DNA of 64,000 nucleotides, taken from Streptomyces griseiscabiei (lineage in GTDB: Bacteria > Actinomycetota > Actinomycetes > Streptomycetales > Streptomycetaceae). This document shows, piece by piece, positions 35,994 to 44,063 of this stretch. The DNA lies in NCBI RefSeq assembly GCF_020010925.1, contig NZ_JAGJBZ010000001.1, positions 1,302,001 through 1,366,000 on the forward strand, in the 5' to 3' direction. The notes beneath the pieces were generated by a model, which was not told where the DNA came from, ran no database searches, and worked only from the letters and a program-made list of their open reading frames with translations. Both the position numbers and the translations under genes were made by a program. How positions within the stretch are numbered: position 1 is the stretch's first letter; each line of letters opens with the position of its first letter.

Positions 35994-36512
35994 ATGAGCG
36001 ATCACGAGGTACTGCCGGCGTCGGTGGACACGGACGCCCTGCTCGCCCTGGCCCAGGGGCACCACGAGCGCGTCGCACGGGCCGCGGGCACCCGCGAGGC
36101 CGGCGGCCATCTGGTGAAGGCCTACGCTCTGGAGGCGCCGGGCCGCACCGTCACGGAGCAGGACATCGCCGCCGCCCTGCGGATCGTCGCGGCGCATCTG
36201 GAACTCGGCCGTGTCCGGGGGTCGCTGGGGCTCGCCGTCCTGATCGTGCACGCCGGCGGCGACGGCGACTACGTCCTGGTGCACACCTGGATCGAGGGGC
36301 ACATGTCCGACCTGGCGGTCCTCACCGGTCCGGCCGGCCGCCCGGACGAGCTGCGTCCGGGCCGCACCGGCCTCGCCCCCTGCGTCTGGGAGGCCGCGAT
36401 CCTGGCCCATGAACGCGAGGCGTACTCCCGCCATCTCCTCGACGGCGACGGTCCGATCGCCGACCGCCTCGCCCTCTGGTCCTCGGACACCCTTACGGGA
36501 AGCGTCCGTTGA
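35994..36512 (+). CDS. Conserved protein of unknown function
   Basis: 172 residues. ATG 35994 is chosen because GAGGGA lies five bases upstream; upstream ATGs at 35970 and 35979 lack a site. The protein is soluble, with H-L-V-K-A-Y-A-L-E-A, a strand pair L-G-L-A-V-L-I-V-H-A-G-G-D-G-D-Y-V-L-V-H-T-W, and a C-terminal helix A-P-C-V-W-E-A-A-I-L-A-H-E-R. No membrane segment or known motif is seen. Similar small proteins occur near biosynthetic clusters in actinomycetes, but I cannot name the family or role. Confidence 0.78.
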   Translation: MSDHEVLPASVDTDALLALAQGHHERVARAAGTREAGGHLVKAYALEAPGRTVTEQDIAAALRIVAAHLELGRVRGSLGLAVLIVHAGGDGDYVLVHTWIEGHMSDLAVLTGPAGRPDELRPGRTGLAPCVWEAAILAHEREAYSRHLLDGDGPIADRLALWSSDTLTGSVR

Positions 36513-36539
36513 ACACGGCCCTCGCCCGGGGACGGCCCG

Positions 36540-37103
36540 TCAGGGCTTCTTCTCCACGTCCTTGACCGAGGTCGGCCCCATCTGCTTGGCGCTGGCGTAC
36601 TCCGGCATGGTCATGGGCTTGTCGAACAGGAAGAACGACTGGTTCGTGCCGACCGTGAACTCCATGTAGGCGTCCGTCGTGGCGTCGAAGCCGTAGTAGG
36701 CGTTGCAGGTGGACCCCGTCGTGTACGTGCCGTCCATGCCGGGCTGCGCGAGGACCGCGACGCCGTTGTTGGTGGACTCCACCTTCTCCGTCGGAGTGAG
36801 CATCTTGCAGCGCGGCACCGGCAGGCCCTTCATGATGAAGTACCCGTACTCGCCGTTGGCGTTCTGGATGTAGACGTACGACAGCTTGCCGCGCTTCCCC
36901 CATGTCTTGACCCACTGGTTGATCGCCTCGCGGGTCGGCGAGTACTCCATGCGGCCCGCCGGCTGCTGGGCCACGAGGTGGTCGTAGTTCTGCTGCTTGG
37001 CCGCGTTCTCCTTGTCCTGGCTGGAGTCGGTGCAGGACGTCAGGGCGAGGCCCACGACGAGCGCGACGACGGTGGCCAGGGCGATGCGTACGAAGTTCTT
37101 CAT
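36540..37103 (-). CDS. Secreted lipoprotein of unknown function
   Basis: 187 residues from ATG 37103 with AAAGAGGG upstream. It has a clear type II signal (basic K-N-F-V-R, hydrophobic V-V-A-L-V-V-G-L-A-L, lipobox L-T-S-C with Cys 24). The mature part contains W-V-K-T-W-G-K-R-G-K-L-S-Y-V-Y-I-Q-N-A-N-G and G-Y-F-I-M-K-G-L-P, then Y-M-E-F-T-V-G-T-N-Q-S-F-F-L-F-D-K-P. It is 34 bases after the small membrane protein at 37138-37584 and likely in one operon with it. The pair resembles proteins sometimes found in phage-derived loci, but I see no phage gene nearby. Surface-anchored role; function unknown. Confidence 0.85.
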   Translation of the reverse strand: MKNFVRIALATVVALVVGLALTSCTDSSQDKENAAKQQNYDHLVAQQPAGRMEYSPTREAINQWVKTWGKRGKLSYVYIQNANGEYGYFIMKGLPVPRCKMLTPTEKVESTNNGVAVLAQPGMDGTYTTGSTCNAYYGFDATTDAYMEFTVGTNQSFFLFDKPMTMPEYASAKQMGPTSVKDVEKKP

Positions 37104-37137
37104 GGGGTGCTGCCCTCTTTCCGGGATGCGCCGGTGG

Positions 37138-37584
37138 TCAGTTGGTGCACGTCGTACGCTCGGCGTCGGCGTCCAGCGCGTACGGCAGGTCCTTGTCCCG
37201 GAAGGGCGCGCGGTGCTCCTGCGCGGCCTTCGAGTTGTAGTCGTTGACCGACTCGATCCGTGTGGCCCTGAGCGCGGTGATCGACTGGTCGATCTGTGTC
37301 GTGCGCGTCTCCGAAGCGGTCTTCCGCTCCTCCTGAAGCGCCTCGATCGTCCCTTCGGCGTTCTGCACGGCCTCGCACAGCTCGAAGAAGTCCTCGTACG
37401 TGGACTGCCGGAACACGCCCGAGCCGACGGTGTTGTCGCGTTCCGCCGTCTCACCGCGGAAGGGTGCGGTGATCCACGCCGCGCCGCCGAAGGCGAACGC
37501 CCCGATCACATACAGCACCGCCAGGCCGACGACCCCTGCGACGGCCCAGGCCCCTATCCGTGCCCCCTCGCGTATCTGCCCCAT
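37138..37584 (-). CDS. Membrane-anchored coiled-coil protein of unknown function
   Basis: 148 residues. One N-terminal transmembrane helix (A-W-A-V-A-G-V-V-G-L-A-V-L-Y-V-I-G-A-F near 12-30) is followed by an extracytoplasmic region with a charged heptad-rich stretch (A-V-Q-N-A-E-G-T-I-E-A-L-Q-E-E-R-K near 72-88) that suggests a coiled coil. Two Cys residues (E-L-C-E near 69 and T-T-C-T-N at the end) could form a disulfide. It is upstream of, and probably co-transcribed with, the lipoprotein at 36540-37103, so the two may form an envelope complex. Confidence 0.82.
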   Translation of the reverse strand: MGQIREGARIGAWAVAGVVGLAVLYVIGAFAFGGAAWITAPFRGETAERDNTVGSGVFRQSTYEDFFELCEAVQNAEGTIEALQEERKTASETRTTQIDQSITALRATRIESVNDYNSKAAQEHRAPFRDKDLPYALDADAERTTCTN

Positions 37585-37712
37585 GGTGTCCCCCTGTCAC
37601 CCGATGGATCCTCGGCGTGGAACCGCCTTCCGCGATGGAGGACACAGCCCCCGCTGAAACGGTTCCGCTGACACAAGTGTCAGGACGGTCCGCCGACAGG
37701 GTCAAACGCCTT

Positions 37713-39794
37713 TTACGGGGCCCCAGTTGAGCCGCCCGGCGCGGACCGCGCGCGGACGCGCACCAGCAGGAGGGCGACATCGTCGTCGGGGCGGGGGCGC
37801 AGGGCGTTGAGGAGGGCGTCGCCGGTGTGTTCCAGGTCGGTGCCGGCCGGGGACCGCAGGAGGCGGGTGAAGGCGGCGAGACCGGTGTCGATCGGTTCCG
37901 CGCGCTTCTCGACCAGTCCGTCCGTGTAGAGGGCGAGCAACGAGCCGGGGGCGAGGTCCACTTCGACGGTGCCGAAGTCCACACCGCCCACGCCGAGCGG
38001 CACACCGCCGGGGATCTCGACGAGGCGCGCGTCGCCCTCGGCGGTGGCCAGGACGGGCGGCAGGTGTCCGGCACTGGACAGGGCGCAGGTGCCGCGGTTC
38101 AGGTCGCAGACGCCGTACACACAGGTGGCGATGGCGTCGCCGAGCGGGCCGGCGATGTCGTCGAGGTGCCGCAGCAGCTCCGCGGGCTCCAGGTCGAGGC
38201 GGGCGAGCGCACGGGTGGCGCTGCTCAACTGCCCCATGATCGCGGCGGCTTGGACGCCCTTGCCCATCACGTCCCCGACGACGAGCCCGGTGCGCCCCGG
38301 CCCGAGCGGCAGGACGTCGTACCAGTCGCCGCCGACGTCGCTGAGGGCCGGGCGGTACCGGGCGGCGATGTCGAGTCCCTCGCGCCGGGCGGGGGTGGCG
38401 GGGAGCAGGCTGCGCTGGAGGGTGAGGGCGGTGGCGCGTTCCCGGCCGTACAGGCGGGCGTTGTCGATGCTGATGGCGGCGCGGGCGGCCAGCTCCGAGG
38501 CGAGGAGGCGGTCCTGGTCGTCGAAGGGGCGCTCGTTGGCCGTGCGGTAGAGGCTGAGGGTGCCGAGCACACTGCCCCGGGCCACCAGGGGCAGCGCCAT
38601 GTAGGAGTGGACGCCCGCCGCGAGGAGGGCGTGGGCGGCGGGGGCGTCCCGGGCGATCCGCCGCATGCTCCGTTCGTCCACCCGCTCGATCAGGACCGGC
38701 CGGGCGCTGCGGACGCACTGGGTGATGACCCTCGACAACCGGTGGGCGGCCAGTTCGCCGATGGGGTCGGCGGCGTGCATCGCGTCGGAGGGGTGGGCGA
38801 CCGCCACGGCCAGGGCCCGGAACTCGGCGGGCAGGTCACCGGTCACGGCGGGCACGCTGCCGAGTGTCACGACGGATTCCAGGACGTCCACGGCGGCCAG
38901 GTCCGCCACCTGCGGTACGGCCACGTCGGCCAGTTCCCGCGCGGTCTGCTCCAGGTCCAGCGTGGTGCCGATCCGTACCCCGGCGTCCGCGATCACGGCC
39001 AGGCGCCGGCGGGCCTCGGCGACCTCGGCGGCGGCCCGCTGGCGTTCGGTGATGTCCAGGACGGCCATGGCGAGGCCGAGCACCCGTCCGTTGGTGTCCT
39101 CGATGCGGTGGTACGACTCGGAGTAGGTGCGGCTCTGGCTGTCCGCGGCCGTGTGGCCGACGGTGTGCTGGTCGAGCAGGGATCTGCCGGTCTCCAGGAC
39201 GTGCCGCATCCGGGCCTCGATGGCCTCCACGTCCAGGTCCGGGAGCACCTCGGCGATCCGGCGGCCCACCAGGGCCGATTCGGGGACGCCGTTGATGCGT
39301 TCCAGCGCGGGGTTCACCCCGATCCACCGCAGGGCGGTGTCGAAGACGGCGATGCCCACGGGGGTCTGGTTGACGAGGCTGTGGGAGAGGGCGAGGTCCC
39401 GCTCGACGCCGCGTACGGTCATCGCGTCCGCGGCCAGTCCGAGCAGATGGGGCTCGCCCTCCCGGTCCAGCAGCCGCATCGTGCGGAACTCCACGGCGCG
39501 CTCTCCGCCGTCCCGGTGCCGCAGCGGAAAGACCCCCACCCATCGGGCGCCCGCGCTGACCTGGTCGAAGAGTTCCCGGGCGCGGGGCCGGTTCTCGGGG
39601 GTGACCAGCAGATGGTCGGCGCGCTGTCCGAGCGCCTCCCGCGCGGGATGGCCGAGCAGCTGTTCCATCGCGGGGCTCCACAGCGCGATCCGGCCCTCCG
39701 CGTCCAGGACCACCGACGCGACGTGCAACAGGTCCAGCAGCCCGCCGGGCGTCGCCAGGGTCTCGTCGCGATCTGGGGTCGCATACCCGTGCAT
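37713..39794 (-). CDS. PAS-PAS-GAF-SpoIIE protein serine phosphatase
   Basis: 693 residues from ATG 39794, chosen for AAGGAG eight bases upstream; the ATG at 39842 lacks one. Order: PAS (V-V-L-D-A-E-G-R-I-A-L-W near 30), PAS (G-I-A-V-F-D-T-A-L-R-W near 150), a short coiled linker, a GAF domain (about 255-430, ending A-A-I-S-I-D-N-A-R-L-Y) and a PP2C/SpoIIE domain with metal-binding motifs V-G-G-D-W-Y-D, G-D-V-M-G-K-G, L-Y-T-D-G-L-V-E and D-D-V-A-L-L-L-V. It should dephosphorylate an anti-anti-sigma factor in response to a small-molecule or redox signal. There is no kinase domain, unlike the homologue at 41560. No sigma or anti-sigma partner gene is adjacent. Confidence 0.93.
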   Translation of the reverse strand: MHGYATPDRDETLATPGGLLDLLHVASVVLDAEGRIALWSPAMEQLLGHPAREALGQRADHLLVTPENRPRARELFDQVSAGARWVGVFPLRHRDGGERAVEFRTMRLLDREGEPHLLGLAADAMTVRGVERDLALSHSLVNQTPVGIAVFDTALRWIGVNPALERINGVPESALVGRRIAEVLPDLDVEAIEARMRHVLETGRSLLDQHTVGHTAADSQSRTYSESYHRIEDTNGRVLGLAMAVLDITERQRAAAEVAEARRRLAVIADAGVRIGTTLDLEQTARELADVAVPQVADLAAVDVLESVVTLGSVPAVTGDLPAEFRALAVAVAHPSDAMHAADPIGELAAHRLSRVITQCVRSARPVLIERVDERSMRRIARDAPAAHALLAAGVHSYMALPLVARGSVLGTLSLYRTANERPFDDQDRLLASELAARAAISIDNARLYGRERATALTLQRSLLPATPARREGLDIAARYRPALSDVGGDWYDVLPLGPGRTGLVVGDVMGKGVQAAAIMGQLSSATRALARLDLEPAELLRHLDDIAGPLGDAIATCVYGVCDLNRGTCALSSAGHLPPVLATAEGDARLVEIPGGVPLGVGGVDFGTVEVDLAPGSLLALYTDGLVEKRAEPIDTGLAAFTRLLRSPAGTDLEHTGDALLNALRPRPDDDVALLLVRVRARSAPGGSTGAP

Positions 39795-39959
39795 GCGGGC
39801 CGCTCCTTCCGGCGCGGCAAGAGCACCACCGTTGTCCGGCATGTCGTCCGATGAGGTCAGGGTACGACCGGAGCCTCCGGAACGCCTCGCGGCGTCGGGG
39901 GACCCGGCTGGGCCCGACGCGCTCGCCGCCGCCGTCGCCACGCGGGCCCCACCGGTACG

Positions 39960-41423
39960 TCAGGCCGTCTCGGGCATCGTCGCCCAGCGCCACTGGGTGA
40001 ACTGCTCCAGGTTGGCGGTGCCGCCGATACGGGCGCCGTTGCCCGAGGCCCCCATACCGCCGAAGGGCGCGTTCGCGGCGTCGGCGGCGGTGACGCCGTT
40101 GATGTGCACCATGCCCGTACGGAGCTGTCCGGCGAGGGCGGTGGCGCGCGGCACCGAACGGGAGTGGACGGCCGCCGCCAGGCCGTATTCCGTGTCGTTG
40201 GCGATCTCGACGGCCTCGGCGTCGGTGCGGAAGGCCAGAACGGGCGCGACCGGCCCGAAGATCTCCTCGCGGAAGGCGGGCATGGTGCGCCCGACGCGGT
40301 CCAGGACCGTCGGCGGACAGAACAGTCCGTCACGGTCTCCGCCGGCCAGCACCCGGGCTCCGGCGGCCACGCTCTCCCGCACGATGCGCTCGATCCTGGC
40401 GGCCTGCCGTTCGCTGATCACGGGGCCGAGGGCCACACCGTCCTCGCGCGGGTCGCCGACCCGCAGCGCCCGGGCGTGCGCGATCAGTGCCTCGGTGTAC
40501 GGCTCCACGAGGTCGTCGTGCACCAGATGGCGTCCGGCGGCGACACAGGCCTGGCCCTGATAGCCGAAGGCGCTCAGGGCACCGGCCGCCGCGGCGGCGT
40601 CGACGTCCGCGTCGTCGAGGACGACGATCGAGTTCTTGCCGCCCAGCTCCAGCGACACCCGTTTCAGCCCGTCCCCGGCGGCGCGGGCGACCGCCCGCCC
40701 GGCCTCGACGGAGCCGGTGAACGAGACCATGGCGACCCGTGGGTCGGCGACGACGGCCTCCCCGGTGCCGACGCCTCCGGGCAGGACATGGAGCAGGCCC
40801 TCGGGCAGTCCCGCTTCCTCGAACAGCCGCGCGACGATCACACCACCGGAGACGGGTGTGAGCGGATCGGGCTTGAGGAGCACGGCGTTGCCCAGCGCGA
40901 GCGCGGGCGCGAGGGCGCGCATGGCGAACAGCAGGGGCGCGTTCCAGGGGTTGATCACCCCGACCACCCCGAGCGGCACCCGCCAGGCGTGGCTGGCCCG
41001 GCCGGGCACCGAGGGGCTGAGGATCTCCCCGAGAGGCAGCGACGCGGTTCCGGCGGCCTGTGCCAGCTGGCTGAGGCCGGCCGCGATCTCGTAGTCGCCC
41101 TTCGCCGGGACGCCCCCGGACTCCCGGACGATCCACTCGCGGACCGCGTCGCCGTGGTCCCGCAGTGCCCGGGCGGCGCGGAGCAGCACCTCGGCGCGCT
41201 CGGCGGGTGCCGTCCGGGCCCAGTCCCGCTGCGCCCGGGCGGCCAGAGCGGCGGCCCGGGCGACGTCCGCGGGGCCGGCCACGCCCACCTCCGCCAGCCG
41301 TTCGCCGGTGGCGGGTTCGTCCACCGTCAGGGTTCCGCCCTCGGACGGCCGCCAGCCGCCGCTGAAGATCTTCCCGGTCCAGTCGGCCGCTTCCGGCCAT
41401 GTCATCCCGCTGCCGGTGGTCAT
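39960..41423 (-). CDS. NAD(P)-dependent aldehyde dehydrogenase (benzaldehyde/vanillin DH-like)
   Basis: 487 residues from ATG 41423, with GGGAGGG upstream. Standard ALDH landmarks: N-P-W-N-A-P-L-L near 158, K-P-D-P-L-T-P near 182, F-T-G-S-V-E-A-G near 232, catalytic Glu in L-E-L-G-G-K-N near 254, catalytic Cys in G-Y-Q-G-Q-A-C-V-A-A-G near 288, and E-E-I-F-G-P-V-A-P near 385. The ending N-A-P-F-G-G-M-G-A-S-G-N-G-A-R-I-G-G resembles the aromatic aldehyde dehydrogenases. It oxidises an aldehyde to an acid. It lies alone between two divergent phosphatase genes, so its pathway is not shown. Confidence 0.93.
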   Translation of the reverse strand: MTTGSGMTWPEAADWTGKIFSGGWRPSEGGTLTVDEPATGERLAEVGVAGPADVARAAALAARAQRDWARTAPAERAEVLLRAARALRDHGDAVREWIVRESGGVPAKGDYEIAAGLSQLAQAAGTASLPLGEILSPSVPGRASHAWRVPLGVVGVINPWNAPLLFAMRALAPALALGNAVLLKPDPLTPVSGGVIVARLFEEAGLPEGLLHVLPGGVGTGEAVVADPRVAMVSFTGSVEAGRAVARAAGDGLKRVSLELGGKNSIVVLDDADVDAAAAAGALSAFGYQGQACVAAGRHLVHDDLVEPYTEALIAHARALRVGDPREDGVALGPVISERQAARIERIVRESVAAGARVLAGGDRDGLFCPPTVLDRVGRTMPAFREEIFGPVAPVLAFRTDAEAVEIANDTEYGLAAAVHSRSVPRATALAGQLRTGMVHINGVTAADAANAPFGGMGASGNGARIGGTANLEQFTQWRWATMPETA

Positions 41424-41559
41424 GTCACGCCCTCCCTCATCGACGCACGACACATTTCGGTAGGTACATCATGATTGATTCTGAATATCAGGCTGTTCCG
41501 TCCCACGGTTGCTCCCGGCCGGGCCCGGGCGCACCGTGGAGAGACCGAGGCGAGGGCGG

Positions 41560-44016
41560 ATGAGCGCGATGACGGGTTCGGATGCCGTCGGCGACGACCG
41601 GGCGGCACGACGTCCGTACGACCCCGTCGACGAGGCGGCCACCGCCCGTGCCACGGTGGACGCGCACGGCGTCGTGACCGGGTGGAGCGAGGGCGCGCGA
41701 CGGCTGCTCGGCCACCGGTCCGCGGAGGTCGTCGGCCGGCCCGCGTCGCGCCTGCTCGCCGGGGAGCCGCCCGAGTGGGACCTGCGCGCCCTGCGGTCCG
41801 GGCCGAGGTGGAACGGGGTGGTCGGGCTGCTGCACCGCGACGGCCACCGCGTCACGGTGGATCTGCTGGCACACCGCCGGGCGCCGGACGGCGAGGACCG
41901 GGGCACCGGCGGGTGGTACCTGGTGGTCCCCCTGGACCGCGTGGCACCGCCGGCCCAGGACGACGCGCTGGTGCGGTGGGCGTTCGCCCGTTCCCCGTCC
42001 GCGACGGCCCTCTACGACACGGGCCTGCGGCTGCGGCGCGCGAACACGGACATGGAACGGGTGATCGGTCTGCCCGAGGCGGCGATGGTGGGGCTGCGGG
42101 TGTCGGAGATCGTGGTGGACCCCGAGGGCGACCGGACGGAACAGTGCATGCGGCGGGCGCTGGAGACCGGCGAGGAGCAGTACCTGCGGCAGACCCTGCG
42201 CATGGTCGGGCACGCCCGCGAGAGCGTCTGGACCACGACCCTGACCCCCGTGCCGGACGCCGGGGGGACCGTACGCGGTGTGCTCCTGTCCGCCCACGAC
42301 GTGACCGAGGAGCACCTGGCCCGGGGGCGTCTGGCCCTGCTCAACGACGCGAGCGTCCGGATCGGCAGCACCCTGGACCTCGCCCGTACCGCGCAGGAAC
42401 TGGCGGACGTGGCCGTCCCCCGGTTCGCGGACTTCGTCACCGTCGACCTGCTGCCCGCCATCGAGGGCGGTGACGATCCGCCCACCGGACCGCCGCCGGG
42501 CCAGGTCATGCTGCGCCGCGTCGCCAACCAGTCCGTCCTGGAGGGCTGCCCCGAGGCCGTGGTCGGGTACGGGGAGCTGGCCGCCTACCCGGACGCGTCG
42601 CCCGCCGCCGAGTGCCTGGCGGCCGGCCGGCCGCTGATCCGCGCGGTGACCGAACCCGCGATCGACAGATGGGCGCGCCAGGTCCCGGACCGGGCGGAGC
42701 GGGTGCGCCGGTTCGGCTTCCACTCGGTGCTCGCCGTCCCGATGCGGGCCCGTGGCATCACCCTCGGTGTGGCCACCTTCTCGCGGCACCGGCGCCCGGA
42801 GCCCTTCGAGCGGGACGATCTGCTGCTGGGCGAGGAGATCACGGCCAGGGCCGCCGTCTGCATCGACAACGCCCGCCGCTACTCCCGTGAGCGCCGTACC
42901 TCCCTCACCCTGCAGCGCAGTCTGCTGCCGCAGCGGCTGCCGCCGCAGGCCGCCGTCGAGGTCGCCTCCCGCTACCGCCCGGCCAGCGCGCAGGCCGGTG
43001 TCGGCGGTGACTGGTTCGACGTCATCCCGTTGTCCGGTGCCCGGGTGGCGCTCGTCGTCGGCGATGTCGTCGGCCACGGCATCCAGGCGTCGGCCGCCAT
43101 GGGGCGGCTGCGCACCGCCGTCCGTACCCTGGCCGACGTCGACCTGCCGCCCGACGAACTGCTGACCCACCTGGACGATCTGGTCATCCATCTGTCCGCC
43201 GAGGCCGAACGCGCCGCCGATCCCGCCGGCGGTATCGGCGCCACCTGTCTGTACGCGGTCTACGACCCGGTCTCCCGGCGCTGCGCGCTCGCCCGGGCCG
43301 GTCATCCCGTGCCCGCGCTGACGACCCCCGACGGGGCCGTGGAGTTCCTCGACGTGCCCGCCGGGCCGCCGCTGGGGCTGGGCGGTCTGCCGTTCGAGAC
43401 CGCCGAGGTCGAACTGCCCGAGGGCAGTGTCCTCACCCTGTACACGGACGGTCTCGTCGAGTCCCGGGGCCGCGACATCGACGAGGGCCTCGACACCCTG
43501 CGTGACGCGCTGGCCCGCAGCACCCCGTCGCTGGAGGACATCTGCGACGGGGTGCTGCGGGCACTCCTCCCGGAGCGTCCGGCCGACGACGTGGCGCTGC
43601 TCATGGCCCGGACCCGGGCGCTGGACGCCGCGCACGTCGCCACCTGGGAGGTGCCGTCCGATCCCGCCGCGGTCGCCGAGGCCCGCAAGAAAGCCTGCCG
43701 TCAACTGGAGGTCTGGGGCCTGGAAGAGGCCGCGTTCGTCACCGAACTGATCGTCAGCGAGCTGGTCACCAACGCGATCCGGTACGGCGGGGCGCCCATC
43801 CGGCTCCGGCTGATCCGCGACCGCAACCTGATCTGCGAGGTCTCCGACGCCAGCAGCACGGCCCCGCATCTGCGCCGGGCCCGCACCTTCGACGAGGGCG
43901 GCCGCGGCCTCCTCCTGGTCGCCCAGCTCACCCAGAGCTGGGGCACCCGCAACACCTACACCGGCAAGACGATCTGGGCCGAACAGGAACTCCCGGACGG
44001 ACATCTCATGACATAG
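41560..44016 (+). CDS. PAS-PAS-GAF-SpoIIE phosphatase with C-terminal HATPase kinase
   Basis: 818 residues from ATG 41560 with GAGGGCGG upstream (ATG 41569 is possible). Domains: PAS (A-T-V-D-A-H-G-V-V-T-G-W near 30), a second PAS (about 145-250), GAF (about 275-440, ending A-A-V-C-I-D-N-A-R-R-Y), SpoIIE phosphatase (V-G-G-D-W-F-D, G-D-V-V-G-H-G, L-Y-T-D-G-L-V-E, D-D-V-A-L-L-M), then a GHKL ATPase of the RsbW/anti-sigma type (E-L-V-T-N-A-I-R-Y-G-G near 745 and G-R-G-L-L-L-V near 795). Phosphatase and kinase in one chain suggest control of both directions of an anti-anti-sigma phosphorylation cycle, or of another regulator. It is followed 48 bases later by a third such gene. Confidence 0.94.
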   Translation: MSAMTGSDAVGDDRAARRPYDPVDEAATARATVDAHGVVTGWSEGARRLLGHRSAEVVGRPASRLLAGEPPEWDLRALRSGPRWNGVVGLLHRDGHRVTVDLLAHRRAPDGEDRGTGGWYLVVPLDRVAPPAQDDALVRWAFARSPSATALYDTGLRLRRANTDMERVIGLPEAAMVGLRVSEIVVDPEGDRTEQCMRRALETGEEQYLRQTLRMVGHARESVWTTTLTPVPDAGGTVRGVLLSAHDVTEEHLARGRLALLNDASVRIGSTLDLARTAQELADVAVPRFADFVTVDLLPAIEGGDDPPTGPPPGQVMLRRVANQSVLEGCPEAVVGYGELAAYPDASPAAECLAAGRPLIRAVTEPAIDRWARQVPDRAERVRRFGFHSVLAVPMRARGITLGVATFSRHRRPEPFERDDLLLGEEITARAAVCIDNARRYSRERRTSLTLQRSLLPQRLPPQAAVEVASRYRPASAQAGVGGDWFDVIPLSGARVALVVGDVVGHGIQASAAMGRLRTAVRTLADVDLPPDELLTHLDDLVIHLSAEAERAADPAGGIGATCLYAVYDPVSRRCALARAGHPVPALTTPDGAVEFLDVPAGPPLGLGGLPFETAEVELPEGSVLTLYTDGLVESRGRDIDEGLDTLRDALARSTPSLEDICDGVLRALLPERPADDVALLMARTRALDAAHVATWEVPSDPAAVAEARKKACRQLEVWGLEEAAFVTELIVSELVTNAIRYGGAPIRLRLIRDRNLICEVSDASSTAPHLRRARTFDEGGRGLLLVAQLTQSWGTRNTYTGKTIWAEQELPDGHLMT

Positions 44017-44063
44017 TCGTTGATCGGTGGGACCGGCCCCGTGACGCAGACGAGAGGAACCCG

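Noticed and set aside
39795..39941. Longer start for the SpoIIE phosphatase at 39941
   Set aside because: The region is Ala/Ser-rich with no ribosome site, whereas ATG 39794 has AAGGAG at correct spacing.
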